DNA of 64,000 nucleotides from Podarcis raffonei (Eukaryota; Chordata; Lepidosauria; Squamata; Lacertidae). The notes under the pieces were generated by a model, which worked only from the letters and a program-made list of their open reading frames with translations, searched no databases and was not told the DNA's origin. The stretch is from assembly GCF_027172205.1 (NCBI RefSeq), contig NC_070611.1, positions 42,815,479 to 42,879,478 of the forward strand, given 5' to 3'. Of the stretch, positions 51,935 to 64,000 are shown in pieces (within the stretch, counting starts at the first letter, position 1; the number at the start of each line of letters is the position of its first letter). A program made the position numbers and the translations under genes.

Positions 51935-54696
51935 TAAACTTCCCTGCTATATAATTTTGGGCTGGTATTAAAATGCTTACAATATTTTATTTGTTTGATT
52001 ATGTATTCTCTGGAAACTTTCATAACACTCTTAAGAACAGAGGTAAAATGCCCAACTAATAGCCACTGAATTAACACCCAGTGCCTAAACTCACTGTGAG
52101 CTACTTGCTAATTCAGAAGTGGTGTTGGAATGATAAGCTGCAGCGAATGGTGGCTTTAACTGCTAATAACTTATGGTGCTAGTGGATGAGGGACATGGAT
52201 ACTGAATGCTTTTGGTGAGTCAGCATTTGAAAGACATACATAATCCAAAGTGGGTCAGCTGATACCTGTCATTGGGCCAGATGTGTGGGTGAGAAGCAAG
52301 CTTCTGAGTTGCACATATCACTTCTTCAGGCAGGAATTTGAAGTAGTAGTGGCAGTATGTATGTGAGTCAGATGGGCCTGTGTGAGTGACTCAGGCCACA
52401 TACTTCCCTCAGGCCTAAATCAGTTGAATCTCCAGTTTCTTGAATTGTGGTCACTTTTGAGGAAGAGTATGACTGTTTGAATTTTTTCTTCTCTTACACA
52501 GGAAGGAGGAGATGTCTGGGCTCAGCATAGCCTGCCCACTTTCTTTAAAGAATTCCAATAGGCTTGATGCAATTGCATCATGGTTCATGCTAGGATTCTG
52601 CAGTTGTGGCTGGCGTATTGCACTTAGCTGGCCTGGGAGTGACCACTTCTTTAGTTAGTTAATTTTGTTTTCTTTTTGTTTACCTCCTTATTTCAGTTTT
52701 TAAGATTTTCTTCCAAATGGGTTCACATTCATTTTAAACAAAAATGAGAGGCCAAGCTTGTCCTTAAGTTTGCACACTTAAAAAAAAAAATAGTTGAGTA
52801 TAAAGATACTCAACAAAGGTAGAGAAGTAATATCAGCTTCAGGACGCCAGAAGAAAGGGATGAATTACAAACAGGTATTAACAGTGTGGACCAGGGCAGT
52901 GTGCAATTTTCTTCCTCTCTTTGGTACTAGGGCAAGCTGCAGTTTGAGTTGAGTGTGTTCTTTCTAATAAAAAGGGGAAGAGCAAGTGCCTTTCTTTGGC
53001 CAATGGACTTGACCAAGCTGCACTTCCCTTTGCCATGATGTTCTTCCGGGGTGGAAGGCAGTCTGACCTCCCAATGGCTGTTGGTCCCCTTGCTGGTGGG
53101 AGATGCCAGAATGTGCTTCCTTTCAGATCTGCAGTCCCATTTATGATGTGAAGATCCCTATTTGTGGGTGGTGCGTGGGTGTCAAGAGAAAACTCACAAC
53201 AGCACGCTGGGAATGGAGAAGGATGATGGTTCCGTCTGGCAGTGTTTTCTTTCTCGTTCCTTATTAGAATGTTTCCTCATTTCCTTAAGCCACAATTCAT
53301 ATTCAAACTGTGATTTGAGGCAACAAGGATATATATATATATGAAGAAGGGAGGAGGACAGAAGGGCAGAAGGTAGCCTGCAAGCTCATTGCTTGCTCCC
53401 AGTCCGCTAAACCATGGTTTGGAGGATCAGGAATATGATGTCTGAATAGAAGCTCTGATTATATCTCTAGAGTGCCTGAGCAGCAGGAATCCTGCTTCTA
53501 GTTGACAACATATGGCCAATTCAGTGATGACATTTTAATAGACTTCTATGACAGACGTGGTGTTACCCAGTGAACTGTTGTGAAAGAACTTGACATTTTC
53601 TTTGAAATGCCCATGCCCCCCCTCCAAAGATTAGTTTTGTGAGGCATTCCTGAAAAATGAAGATTCTGGACATTCTTCCAATGTTCATTTGTGAATATTT
53701 CATTTTATTCAGGCACCGAGCGTGCCCTCCACATTAGGCTGTCTTTTGTTCTTACTCTGGCGATTGGCATGTTAAGGCCCTTGTCTGATTGTATGGGGCT
53801 CCTTATTTTAATGAGGGCAAGCCTCTTTGCTTGCTGCTCCTGCCATATTTTCCCCTTTCTAAAAAGTCAATGAACTCTCTCAGGCTTGTAGTTAGGACAA
53901 AGGGCTTTTTATGCTGAATGAAATTTATTCCCTGTGACCAGCTTGTGGGAAGCATAATACATTCATTAGTAATGTTCTGCTTTTTTATATTCTGCCCTCT
54001 TTCGTATGGTGCAGAGAAGAGAAATATCAACAGGAAAGGGGCATGTGCTATTAACATCCAGGAGAGAAGTAGTGGAACTTCTGCACTGACAGATATGATT
54101 AGTTCAGGATATAGCTGTGCTCTCAGACTGACTATGGCTCGAAACCCAAATCAACCTCTGACCTAGTCCTAAATCTGGAGTATAAGCAAGGTTGGTATTG
54201 CAAAGAATTAAAATAAGAGGTGATACTCCTCATCAATAGTATATGGATTTTTGTTTTAATGAATTTGCTAGCAAGGGTTTTTAGTGTATATGTGTTTTTA
54301 GCACTATTTTATCTTTTCTTATTCTTAATGTACATCCCCCCGGGCTCTTCTGAGGAAGGAGAAATAAATAAAATGACATGATGATTCTGCAGCTTGATGT
54401 GAAGGAAAATTTAGAATAGAAACATGTTTGTGTTCTAAACATTATAATCCAATTGGCAATCCTAAGAACTATGGTTTGCCCCCCAGTGCAAGAGTTTTAT
54501 GCAAGCTGAATAATCATGTAATTTCAATCGTGTTGCCTTAAACTCTGTTTCAAGAGCAAAGTTCTGTCAACTTCCTGTAAGAGACTTACTGGCTTGGTTT
54601 GGACAATCTTTCCTGGGTTCCTGAGCCATTATTTAGAAAGATCATCCAAACCGGACAGGGCCATTTAAAACATTTCTGCATTCCTTGAATGTGTGC

Positions 54697-54834
54697 TCGA
54701 GCCTTCCCCAATCTGGTACCCTTCGGATGTTCTTGGGTTATAATTCCCTTCATCTCTTACCATTAGCAATGCTTGTTGGGGCTGATGGGAGTTTGACTCC
54801 AAAATGCCTGGAGAGTGCCAGGTTCAGCAAAGCT
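54697..54834. mobile_element. Diverged hAT-like palindromic MITE
   Basis: An old relative of the elements at 19597 and 35152: gccttccccaatctgg at the left, tgatgggagtttgactccaa in the right arm, then a degenerate end. It lies in the first GAS2L3 intron. Confidence 0.45.
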
Positions 54835-55399
54835 GATGTACACCCTTGCTGCTAAACTGATTTTATTTTTTCCTCTGTTGCAATTTTCTGTTACTGTAAT
54901 TTGTTTTTTTATGACTGTAGTTTAATATAATTTCTTATTCATTTATTTCTGCCTAGCGATTGCATGTAATTGGATGGCTTATATAAATATAATTAATGTT
55001 TCTGTGTCTTTTTATTAGTTTTCCTTGTTTGTAGTTATTGCCATTTTTGCAATTGGCTTTTGAAACTTTTGCAGTCATGTAGGAGGAGAGAATTGCTCCA
55101 AACCAGTTTCCTATCCCCTCTTTTGCACTCTGTCTGACGATGTCTTGGAGGATCTCTGACCTCCCAGAGAGCCTGTGAGGGATTGCAATTGGCTGCAGGG
55201 AGAGAATGGATGATAAACTTTCTGTCCATGAAGGATTTTTAGGTTAACTTATCTTAGGATCTATGTATGTATCATATGAGACTCATAACATCTTTTCTCA
55301 TAGCCGTTCATAGGACTACATTTGCAGGTGCTAGGTGTGACTCCAATATAAAATAGCCTATGAGTTTCAATTTAACGTGTCTCCTCTTTCCATTCCTAG

Positions 55400-55432
55400 G
55401 AAAGTACAATCGCCATGCAGCATGCAGTTCAG
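55400..55432 (+). CDS. GAS2L3: GAS2L3 start-codon exon (33 bases)
   Basis: The acceptor is cctag ending at 55399. The 15-base leader ends cgcc before ATG at 55415, giving a good initiation context. It encodes MQHAVQ and ends at donor gtaggc (55433). Only 18 coding bases are present, so it is easily missed, but the six residues match human MQPAIQ and the phase fits the next exon. Confidence 0.9.
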
Positions 55433-58400
55433 GTAGGCACAGTGAATTACTGACGTCTTTATTATCATTTTCCTACCTTAACCAAGTAAAAAAATATGCT
55501 TCTGAAGAAAGACCTGTGACGATTTACAGCAGAATCCTGTGCATGCCTACTCAGGAGTAGGTCCTATTGAGCTCAGTGCTCCTGGAAACTGGGAATAGAA
55601 TTGCCACCCAAATGTGCCAAATTTATGTGTTGTACTAACTCGCTGTTTATTTTACTCGCTGTTCTTTTAAAATGAAAATTCAAAGTTTAGAATCCAGGCT
55701 GCATGCCTGTCGTGGAACATACATAAAACCAGCATCTCTGATGTTCAGTAAGGCTGTTCTAAAACAAACGTGAAGCGTTTGGGCAATAGGTTAGATAATG
55801 TCATTACTGACTTAATACTACTTTTGTACCTTCTTTTTTGGAAAGGGCTTAATAATGTTTAGCAATAATGTTCAACTGTTGCAACTCACAACCTGTACTG
55901 CAGGTTGCAGCCTACCGTATATTTCAAAGTGTAGCCAAGGTGTCTTGTTTAGCTGTTGATGTCTCCCCTTAGGTGTGGTTTGGAGAGGATCCCCCTCTAA
56001 GTCCACGAAGTCCGCTGACTCCAAGGCATGGCCCAGGCTTGGCAGATGTTTTGCTCTATGACCAGTGGATATCTGTCCGACATGAGGCAACTCTGGTTCC
56101 TATGCAGGAGGACCTGTCCATCTGGCTCTCTGGCTTGTTGGGTACAGTACTGGGAATATTTGTCTGTTTGGAAGAGGCATTGCCCTAATTGTTGTTGTCC
56201 TTGAACCCCATTCAGGGATCTGTCTCCTACATTCATTCATTCAGGCATATGTATAAACTGCTTAATCAAAGTGCTCCCTATTCTGCCTAAGAACTATTAA
56301 GAGCTGTATGTAATAAAATTGCAGATAAAATGCTCAAAACTCTCTCCTCTCTGTGTATAAAGATATGTAAAATAATCAGCGTTAAAACACAGTTAAAATA
56401 AAACTAATAAAGGTAACTAAATTTTAAAACTAATACAGTGGTACTTCAGGTTACAGACGCTTCAGGTTACAGACTCTGCTAACCCAGAAATAATACCTCG
56501 GGTTAAGAACTTTGCTTCAGGATGAGAACAGAAATCGTGTGGCGGCAGCAGCGGGAGGCCCCATTAGCTAAAATGGTGCTTCAGGTTAAGAACAGTTTCA
56601 GGTTAAGAATGGACCTCCAGAACGAATTAAGTTCTTAACTCAAGGTACCACTGTAGAAGTAACCAAATGCCTGGGTTGGCTTGCTGAAATAAAATATGTT
56701 TTTAACAGAAGTCTAAAACTAAATACAGTCGTACCTTGGATCCCAAACACCTTGCAAGTCAAACATTTTGGCTCCAGAATGCCAAAGTGAGTGTTTCGGT
56801 TTGCGAACGTTCTTTGGGACCTGAATGTCTGACGCGGCTTCCGACTGGCTGCAGGAGCTTCCTGCATCCAATTGGAAGCCACGCCTTGGTTTACAGACGT
56901 TTTGGAAGTCGAATGGACTTCCAGAATGGATTCCATTTTACTTCTGAGGTACCACTGTATATTGAGGGTGCCTACCTAATGTAAATAGGCAGGAGTTTCA
57001 GAGCACAGTCGCTGCCACAGTGAGAGATGGACTCTAAGTAAATGAGGGTTGAAGAAGAGAGTGCGGGTGTGCTAGCCCCCTCTCCTGAGTCCCATCCCAC
57101 TTTCCACATGCTGGAAGGCAAGCATCTGAACTTCAGATCCTGCTGCATGCTTGGAGCCTCTCTGCAAAACCCCTGCTGCACATGATTGCCTTCCAATGCC
57201 TGGCAGGCAGTGGGGACGCAATGAAGGCAGCAATCTTAGTAAGCACATTCCTGCTCTCTTCTCATGTGATTTGATTTGTGTGAGAAGAAGAATGTCTGCT
57301 TTGGGCTAAAGTTTAGCACAAAAAAAGTCAGAACCATTACCGTACCCAAGGAATTGCAGGCACCTCTTCCTGTTCAAGGTACTCCCCCCCCCCCCCGGTC
57401 TCTTTTTCTCTTTCATTTGCTAAGAGCATATAATAATGCCTTGCCACAATCTTTTTAAATGTTCGCATGTTTCAAAAAGCACGGACTAGTTGAACAAGTC
57501 GGTGAATTACCATTTTGCAACCTGTAGCCCATAATATAGGCTGCAATGATTGCTTTAAAATGCAGGAACACAATCATATGCAATAAAATGAAGAATATGA
57601 ATGAAGTCTACGATGCTGTGATTTCTAACGTGTTGAGTATGAGGTAATTTATCGCTCGGTTTAGGATGCCACATGGTTCTTCTGCAACCTTCCACAGCTC
57701 CTTCTGTTATTGTGCTGGCTCTGCCACATATAACATCTTCCTGGCTAGCTGTGTGCATCCGACTTCCTCAACTTGGTGTCTTCCATATGTTTTGTACTAC
57801 AACTCCCATCATCCCCAGCTGCTGGGCAAGGCTGGCGTGAAATGTTTGAAGTGGGTTTGAAAGTTCAGCTGGAATTGGTCAAAAGCTGATGAAATACACA
57901 CACAAAAGGAGCATTTGGACATTATTCTCCTGTGAAAATGGGCTGCGTTTATGTCTATGCTATGCATGTCTGAGTTGTCCGTTCAAGTTTATTATTCACT
58001 ACTCTAATGAAAAAGTGGCTCTTTTACAGGGGTAGAACTTACAGCTGACCAATTGTTGGAAGATCTTGATAACGGTGTGCTGCTATGCTTGTTGGTTGGA
58101 GTCATTCAAAGCACAGTAAAGGAAATTTGTGACCCAAATAGTTTAAGGGTAAGTACAGCATTCATCACAGCTTATAAAAACACAGAAGTGAGATTTTCTA
58201 CAAACTAATTTCACTGGGATTATTTCTGCTCAGGTTCACATGAAGGATGTAGCATGCAAACTGAAAGTATACATTTACCTTGTTAAGATGCAGCTGTGGT
58301 AGCACCAGAAGGTTCTTTTGCATTAGCAATGATAGCATGTAGCCAGATGTGCTTGTGCTCCTGGTTCAGATGTTGCTTTTTCCACATGAATGTGGGCAAG

Positions 58401-60452
58401 TGCAAGCCCAAGAGTGTTCTCATGTATGGAACTTTGGTAACATGGTTGCATCTTTGAATCCAAAGTTTAAGGCTATTATACTTCTGATGAGATCTCATTT
58501 TCAGGTAATGCATTCGGGACATGGGCCCCTGGAGTCTGTCTTTTATGCTCCGCCCAGGAGAATCAGCATCGTGTTGTTGCCTTGGCAACATGTCATGGCA
58601 AGCATGTATGTCATAGCTCCTTACAGAAAATGACACTGGAGACAAGACAAGGGTATTGCAGGAACCCTTGTCCACTGAGGAGTGGGGGGAAGGGAGGGGT
58701 TGTTTATGAAGCACAGGATACACAGAGACAGTTTGAATCACTTCCCACCTTGGGCTCCTTTCAGGGGGAAGGGTGGTATATAAATCTAACAAATAAGTAA
58801 ACAAATATTGACACATTTCAGGTGCACCTCCTTTCCTCTTGAGCAGTACAGGTGCAATGGGCTGTTCAAAGGTGCAGATGCAGGAGTGTAGGAAGACAGG
58901 TGGTGGTTTAGTTATGGGATGTGTGGCATAAAAGCTGTAGGGTGAAGTACAGTGGCAAGAAGCTCTGGAAACAAAAGTGCTACAGGTGATACATGCCAAA
59001 ATGCATGTAAGCCGCCTGTAACTGGAGAGGCAGGCGATTCCTCATAAGTATGTGGGAGGAGAAGGGATGGGTGTGAGATGAGGGCAGTACTGAGCAGCCC
59101 AGGGCAGTGCTGGAAGGTGGCCACACCAGTGGGGCACCAGATTATAAGGGGGTGGAAATGATCAGCCCCCGATTTGGTTATCGGTTTGATTATTTATGAT
59201 GCTTCGGAACAGATAAAAGGTGAGACTTCGTTCGATTTTTATTCTGCTGTGAAAGGGAAAAGATAATTTTGAATATTAAAAAAAACAACCCACAACCTTT
59301 CCGATCATAGTGCTCTGAAATTGTTTATGCATTGGAATTCCTTAGAAATATTAGTGAATCATATGTTAAGTCGTCTGACAACCTTCTTCTACATTTAGAT
59401 TACTGGAGCATTATTTTGTATACCCTTGGGGCTTTGTCCTGATTTCTTTTCATGTGATACTCCATTCTTCTGCATTTTGCTGATAAGATATTTTTAAACC
59501 ATCTTTCAAATCCTATTTTCAGCAGAGCAAGTAGCAAGTCAGTTAGGTATGGGTGGGCTCCACTTTTGTGAGGAAAGTGTTTCTGACAACTAAAGGCTAA
59601 CCTCCACAAATCTTGATACATGGTCTATTTAATCCTGTTTCAGCCAAGTCCTCAACAGTGCCAGTCAAAACCATTTCCATCACTGGTAATACGTACCCAA
59701 CAAGATTTGTTTCCATTGCAGTTCTCTTCCTTGGAAAGCAATCTAAAAGTGCTTTCCATGTGCTCACAAAACCTCTCTTCCTGTGACCACCACCCAGATG
59801 TGATACATTGTGTTGGATCCAGGTTACTTTAGTTGTGCTTTCATTTCACTGAAATCAACAGGGCTTCTATCCAGTAGCACTGATTTCAATTAGACTAAAG
59901 GAGCGACTAAAAGAGCAATCCTATACACCAGAAGCTTGTGTAGTGCAAGATTTTGTCCTTCCCCCAGAATATCCTCTTTTTTGGGTTTACAGCAGCTTAA
60001 GAACCACCAGACTTGGTTCAGCCAGCTGAGGGATAAGCTGGTGTATCTGCAGCTGAACCGAGGATGAGGGGGTTAAGCTGGTTTAGCTGGATGTGTCAGC
60101 AAAGCCAGAGATCTGCTGGATCCTAACCCTGCTCATCTCTGTGAATCGTCCTGTAGCCTTGCTGCCAAAATTAATCTGGATCTAACCCGCTGTGTATGTA
60201 GATGTAAGGATTTTGCGATAGTATAAAAAATATTTCCCCCCCCAAGCCTTCTGATGGTTACAGATTAAGATGTGTACAACTGATTTACACAACCGTTTTC
60301 CTCTTTCCAGGATTTCCCTTTGAGAAAAGTGCCCTGTAAGAAAGATGCGCCTTCGGGATCCTTTTTTGCTAGAGATAACACTGCCAACTTTCTCAAATGG
60401 TGTCGCTGCATTGGCGTGGATGAGACTTACCTTTTCGAATCTGAAGGCTTAG
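55415..60452 (+). CDS. GAS2L3: GAS2L3 (GAS2-like 3), first four coding exons; 3' part lies right of the window
   Basis: GAS2L3 is a GAS2-family linker that binds actin through a calponin-homology (CH) domain and microtubules through a GAR domain and C-terminal tail; it acts at the central spindle and midbody in cytokinesis. Exons 55415-55432 (coding part), 55973-56141, 58030-58148 and 60311-60452 join in phase to 149 codons plus one base. The protein begins [22 protein letters not shown] (human: MQPAIQVWFGEDLPLSPRSP), continues with [20 protein letters not shown] and [11 protein letters not shown] (start of the CH domain), and ends with [20 protein letters not shown] and [14 protein letters not shown]. 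The rest of the CH domain, the GAR domain and the long basic tail are outside. Confidence 0.96.
55973..56141 (+). CDS. GAS2L3: GAS2L3 exon: N-terminal region and start of CH domain
   Basis: The acceptor is cttag ending at 55972 and the donor gtacag starts at 56142. It encodes [20 protein letters not shown], then [20 protein letters not shown] and LSGLL, highly similar to human GAS2L3, in 56 codons plus one base. Confidence 0.96.
56436..56653 (+). mobile_element. Tigger/pogo-like MITE copy 5
   Basis: Same family and orientation as the other four copies, in a GAS2L3 intron. TA lies at 56434-56435 and 56654-56655; the ends are cagtggtacttcaggtta and taactcaaggtaccactg. Confidence 0.85.
56726..56957. 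mobile_element. Third Tigger/pogo-like MITE
   Basis: The ends are cagtcgtaccttggatc and tctgaggtaccactg with flanking TA (56724-56725 and 56958-56959). The interior has tttgcgaacgttc and gttttggaagtcgaatgg, related to the element at 39599. It lies 72 bases after MITE copy 5. Confidence 0.78.
58030..58148 (+). CDS. GAS2L3: GAS2L3 exon: CH domain
   Basis: The acceptor is tacag ending at 58029 and the donor gtaagt starts at 58149. It encodes [20 protein letters not shown] and then [20 protein letters not shown]. The LDNGVLLC core is typical of GAS2-family CH domains; the exon end is a variable loop. Confidence 0.95.
58149..60310 (+). other. GAS2L3 intron with a long antisense reading frame
   Basis: A 2.2 kb intron with a LINE tail (58745) and a palindromic-repeat remnant (59840-59945). 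A 238-residue open frame on the minus strand (58283-58999) has no recognisable domain and is probably chance. Confidence 0.75.
58745..58805 (+). mobile_element. LINE tail
   Basis: Contains ccaccttgggctcctttcag, gggtggtatataaatctaac and aaataagtaaac, a short LINE 3' end with an A-rich tail in the GAS2L3 CH-domain intron. The sequence before it (58500-58745) may belong to the same element but was not recognised. Confidence 0.5.
60311..60452 (+). CDS. GAS2L3: GAS2L3 exon: CH domain, [11 protein letters not shown] block
   Basis: The acceptor is tccag ending at 60310 and the donor gtaaat starts at 60453. It encodes [20 protein letters not shown], then [20 protein letters not shown] and LFESEGL, nearly identical to human. 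The next expected exon (human VLHKDPRQVYLCLL) was not found up to 64000. Confidence 0.96.
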
Positions 60453-60539
60453 GTAAATATTGCCTAATGAGGTCAGTCCCATGAAATGACATGGCCATTA
60501 ATTTCTCAGGCAGGTTGTTGCTGTGGCTACTAGTTAAAA

Positions 60540-60596
60540 GGGGTAGAACTGTTCATAAGGGGTAGAACTGTTCATAAGGGGTAGAACTGTTCATAA
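60540..60596. repeat. 19-base tandem repeat, three perfect units
   Basis: The unit ggggtagaactgttcataa occurs three times without a difference, about 90 bases after the GAS2L3 exon ending at 60452. Perfect identity suggests a young array that may vary in length. Confidence 0.92.
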
Positions 60597-63118
60597 GAAC
60601 TGGTTCCTATGAGTGTGTTCCAGAGTTTCTTGATTATGAAACAGGTGGTGCATATTCTTCTATAAAAGACAGAGTTAAGGTGTAACCAATGCAGGCTTGA
60701 ATACAGAGCAAAATAACCTGATGGAAAGAGAGCCAGGGTACCAAGTATATCATGGAGAAAAAGAGGAGGACTTTCTTGATTGTTGCTTTTGGGGATAACA
60801 GAGGGGATCCTAGAATAGCTTTCAAGCCAGTTGCAGAACAAAAATCTATTAATTGTTTTAAAACTAAGCTGTACAGATTTACTGAGGGTGTTGTATCATG
60901 CTCCTCAATGGAATCAGGACTCATTTGCTCAAGATGTTGGGATTTCCTTCCCCCTTTGCTCCATATTCTGACTTGTTCGGGGGACTTCTTTGCCTTGTTA
61001 ATGCTCTGATATGCATTGATTGTGGTTCACCATATCCTGGAACACTTTCAGATTCTGGGTGGAGTCAGCAAGCAGTGAGTTGTGATGCTGAGGTCTTTTG
61101 CCACATTCACCATGCCAGCAACTGTGGCAGCTCTTCTTATAAACTACTACATGTGACTCTGCTATCACTGGTGACATTGGATGGTGCTAAGAAACATTTT
61201 TTGGGTGTGTGTGGAAATCTGGGTGTGCTTTGTTTGCATTTTGGGGTGTTTTTAAAGATAACTATACTTGGAAATGGGAAGTTAGCTTTTTCTAAGTCAA
61301 TAAGGCTCAATGGTTGGTTGGTTGGTAGGTAGGTTGGTTTTCTCTTTCAGTTTGCTTTTTTTTGTTTTTACCTTGGAATCCTGCACTGGGGCTTGACCAC
61401 TCAAACCTACCCACCCCACATCAACATCAACATGCAAAGTACCAGCAGAGCATGCATGAGATTTGGGGGCTCTGTTGGACTCCAGTCCCATCTAGAAAGA
61501 GAAAAGGTGATATAGAAGGCTGGTGTTCTAACAACAGTGGTAGGAGAAGTCCCCAGAGGGGCTGATATTGCTCTATAAAAACTCCACAGAATGGCTATAG
61601 AAGGTGTTACAAAGTGACAGGGACATGAGGTAGTAAGAATGGACACAACTGGTCAAGATGTCCAAGGCTTCCATAACTCCCCCCTGCCGCCGCTGCCTAT
61701 TAGTGCCGAGCAAAGACTTTCTCTAAAAAGGCAGGGATTCCCACTGTCAAACTCCAGCATTTCTTAATGTCTTCGGAAGTCGTGCAGAATGCAGGCCCAG
61801 GCCTTTGATGCAAAGAGACTTACAGAGAAAGGGGCAGCTGTAACAGGAGTTAGCAGTACCTGTTTGTCCAAGGAAAATCTTCCTCTTTCCCAAAGCTTCC
61901 CATAGCCACTCTGGCCCCTGGGTCACATGCATCAGCTCTCTGGGTGTGCATAAGTAAGTATGATCATAAATATGAATGATCTTCACCCAGGATTTAGGAA
62001 CCTGTGGTCATACTGCTGTTGTTGGACTTCAGCGCCCATTAGCCTAAGCTAGCATGGCCAGTGAGTTGTAGTTCAAGAATCTATGCTTTCCCTCCTGGTA
62101 ACAAATTTTATTCTTAGTAATGGAGATTGGTAGTTAAGGGGGATGCTGCAGGTAGTACAGGGTGATATAATTTCATGTTTAGGAGCTTTCTATGTTCCTG
62201 ATTCTAACATCTGGGGAAAAAGAAGGTAGCATGTTGCCATGCCAGGATTTTTTACTTCTTCTCTTTCCATGCATACTGTACCTATTTTACTGATGGATCT
62301 GTGATTAGTGCAGATGTGATTTTTCAGGAATTGGATGCAAATAACTGGATGCAGTTAAGTTCCTCTCTCAAAGGCAGATATGCCCTAAATGCCAGCTAGG
62401 AGCCAGTCTCTGTTTCAGTTTTCTTTATAAAGTGCTTCAAGTACATGACTGCTAAAATTCGTCAGCCAGTTTAAGGACTCTGCAGCGTCAACAATTTGTC
62501 AGTAATTGACATTTTGCATTAGAAGCAAGAGCTTTGGATTTTACCGCCCTACGCTCCTCATTCTAACTAGATGGATAAGAAAATGTAAACTTTCAGGCAA
62601 GTTCAGGATTGCCACCTTCAAAACACTTCCAACTTAAAATCAGATCTTGCGCTGGTTTTGTACCTGGAGGATGACACTATCTGCCTCTAGTTTCAGACCA
62701 GACTTTGTAACCAGCAGCTGCCAGACCAGGTTTAACCTGATGGAGCAAAATCTCTGACTGCTCATAAAGAAGAGTAGCTCAAAACAGAATTGGTTAATTA
62801 AGGTTTTGGTATTGTTCTTTTAAAATAGATGCACACCCGCCTGAGTCCCAGCCCTGCAGAAGAAGTGCTACTTAAGTTGTTGTGAAATTGCTTGTGCTTG
62901 TTGAAACACAACCTTTAAATATGTTTGCTGCATACATTTAGAAACCAAACTTCACCACCACCTAGGACCGACTGGTTGCGATATGCTTAGTAATTTTAGT
63001 TTATAAATGCTGATTTTGCATTTCGGGCAACTTAATTGACAATGGCAAGTGTTCTGTTTTTTGAATCCCACCAACTTTAGGTGAAGCATACTTCTAGGAA
63101 ACTGTATATCTTTGTTCC

Positions 63119-63230
63119 AGGTGTGGCCAAAGTGGAGCCCTCCAGATACTATTAGACTAAGCGCCCATCATCCCTGACCATTGGTCTGGGCCTGATAGAA
63201 GTTTGGGGGCACCACAGTGGTTAACCATAC
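63119..63230. mobile_element. Diverged hAT-like palindromic MITE fragment
   Basis: Contains ccaggtgtggccaaag, gagccctccagatactatta and gcccatcatccctgacca, the conserved parts of an old hAT-like repeat. Similar scraps occur at about 57770-57835 and 61996-62080. Boundaries are approximate. Confidence 0.4.
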
Positions 63231-64000
63231 TTTCAGAGTCACCATTTAATCCCCCCCCTCCTCTGTCAAGCATCTCTCAGTAGCAAAATCAGAGATCGTA
63301 TTGGGTAAGATGACTTCATAAATAATGAAATAATATGTCTAATAAAAAATAATTTCATTTTCATCTAGGTAGAATGGAGTTGGCAACATTTATAATTGGA
63401 ATCAGTCACACCATATTGCATCGTGTATGTAGCTCAGAGTATTGGGGAGGCTGCTGACTAGTTAACACAGTAGCTGGCTTCGCAGCATAAATGCGTGCTT
63501 TGTATGCTCTTGGCAAAGAGCCTCCTTGGAGGGGCGAAATTCCTCTTAGCCTGCTGTGCCCTTTTACATTCAAGCATATTTGGAAATAAGGAGTGGCTGT
63601 TTTGTTTGGACACTGGATTCCCTTGCGCAAGCATACAGCTCTGGCTTGCCACCCAATTTCCTTTGCATTTGAACAATGCAGGAACCTTAATAATTTTTAT
63701 ACTGCCACTCCATCCAAGGATCACAACATGATGATAATGATACTAAATTTGTATACTGCCCTTCATCTGAAGATCCCAGAATGGTTCACAACAGGAAAAT
63801 ACAAAATGAGAAGAGAGTCTATATCTGATATAGAACCCTAGGAAACTTGAATTGTGGTGTGTGTCTTTTGTTGATGTCTGTTTTTTTCTTCACACATCTG
63901 TATCTGGCATCTTTCCAAATCTCTTGACAAATTCCTACAGTTCAAATTTCTTTTTGGGGGGCGGGGGGGGCGGATTTTCATTGAGAAGTAAGTCCAGAAA

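Larger units (their letters stand above)
48853..55399 (+). other. GAS2L3 first intron (probable)
   Basis: About 6.5 kb between the CpG island and the start-codon exon. It holds a reverse LINE tail near 49885-49990, palindromic repeat (50973), truncated SINE (51658), an old hAT-like MITE (54697) and a probable LINE tail near 54842-55010. Further 5' UTR exons cannot be excluded. Confidence 0.7.
56142..58029 (+). other. GAS2L3 intron with two adjacent MITEs
   Basis: Holds a reverse LINE remnant (56240-56420), MITE copy 5 and the third MITE (56436-56957), a C run (57387-57401) and a hAT-like scrap near 57770. Confidence 0.8.
60453..64000 (+). other. GAS2L3 intron (partial)
   Basis: The intron continues to the window edge. 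It has the 19-base array (60540), a GGTT-rich stretch (61306-61337), hAT-like scraps (61996, 63119), a reverse LINE-tail remnant near 63695-63800 and a G-rich run near 63955-63971. No exon was recognised. Confidence 0.75.

Overview
This window looks like squamate reptile nuclear DNA, probably from a lizard and possibly a lacertid. The evidence is interrupted vertebrate genes with GT-AG introns, four copies of a Sauria-type tRNA-derived SINE, CR1/L2-like LINE tails ending in (ATT)n or (AAT)n, and many small hAT and Tigger/pogo-like MITEs. The lizard assignment rests on recognising these repeats from memory; no search was run.

Three protein-coding genes lie head to tail on the + strand, in the order known from human 12q23.1 (SLC17A8 - NR1H4 - GAS2L3). 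(1) Positions 793-4388 hold the last four coding exons of SLC17A8 (vesicular glutamate transporter VGLUT3). (2) Positions 18234-45769 hold a complete NR1H4 (farnesoid X receptor, FXR) coding sequence in nine exons. These join in phase to 473 codons and start from an exon resembling the mammalian FXR-alpha3/alpha4 first coding exon. (3) From a CpG-rich promoter near 48.3-48.85 kb runs the 5' part of GAS2L3. Four coding exons (55415-60452) encode the N-terminus and most of the calponin-homology domain; the rest lies past the right edge.

The genes are neighbours rather than a pathway: a synaptic glutamate transporter, a bile-acid-sensing nuclear receptor and a cytokinesis linker. The remaining sequence is introns and intergenic DNA with dispersed repeats: five copies of one TA-flanked MITE family all in one orientation, two related MITEs, several hAT-type MITEs, LINE remnants, tRNA-derived SINEs, a short palindromic repeat, microsatellites and one possible solo LTR.

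No new multi-gene system is visible. The most interesting points are: the apparent absence of the splice donor that makes the FXR 'MYTG' hinge insert; a LINE tail with a long (ATT)n tract ending about 36 bp from the acceptor of the second zinc-finger exon; two same-orientation MITEs bracketing the first zinc-finger exon; and a CCAAT box next to a CHR-like site in the GAS2L3 promoter.
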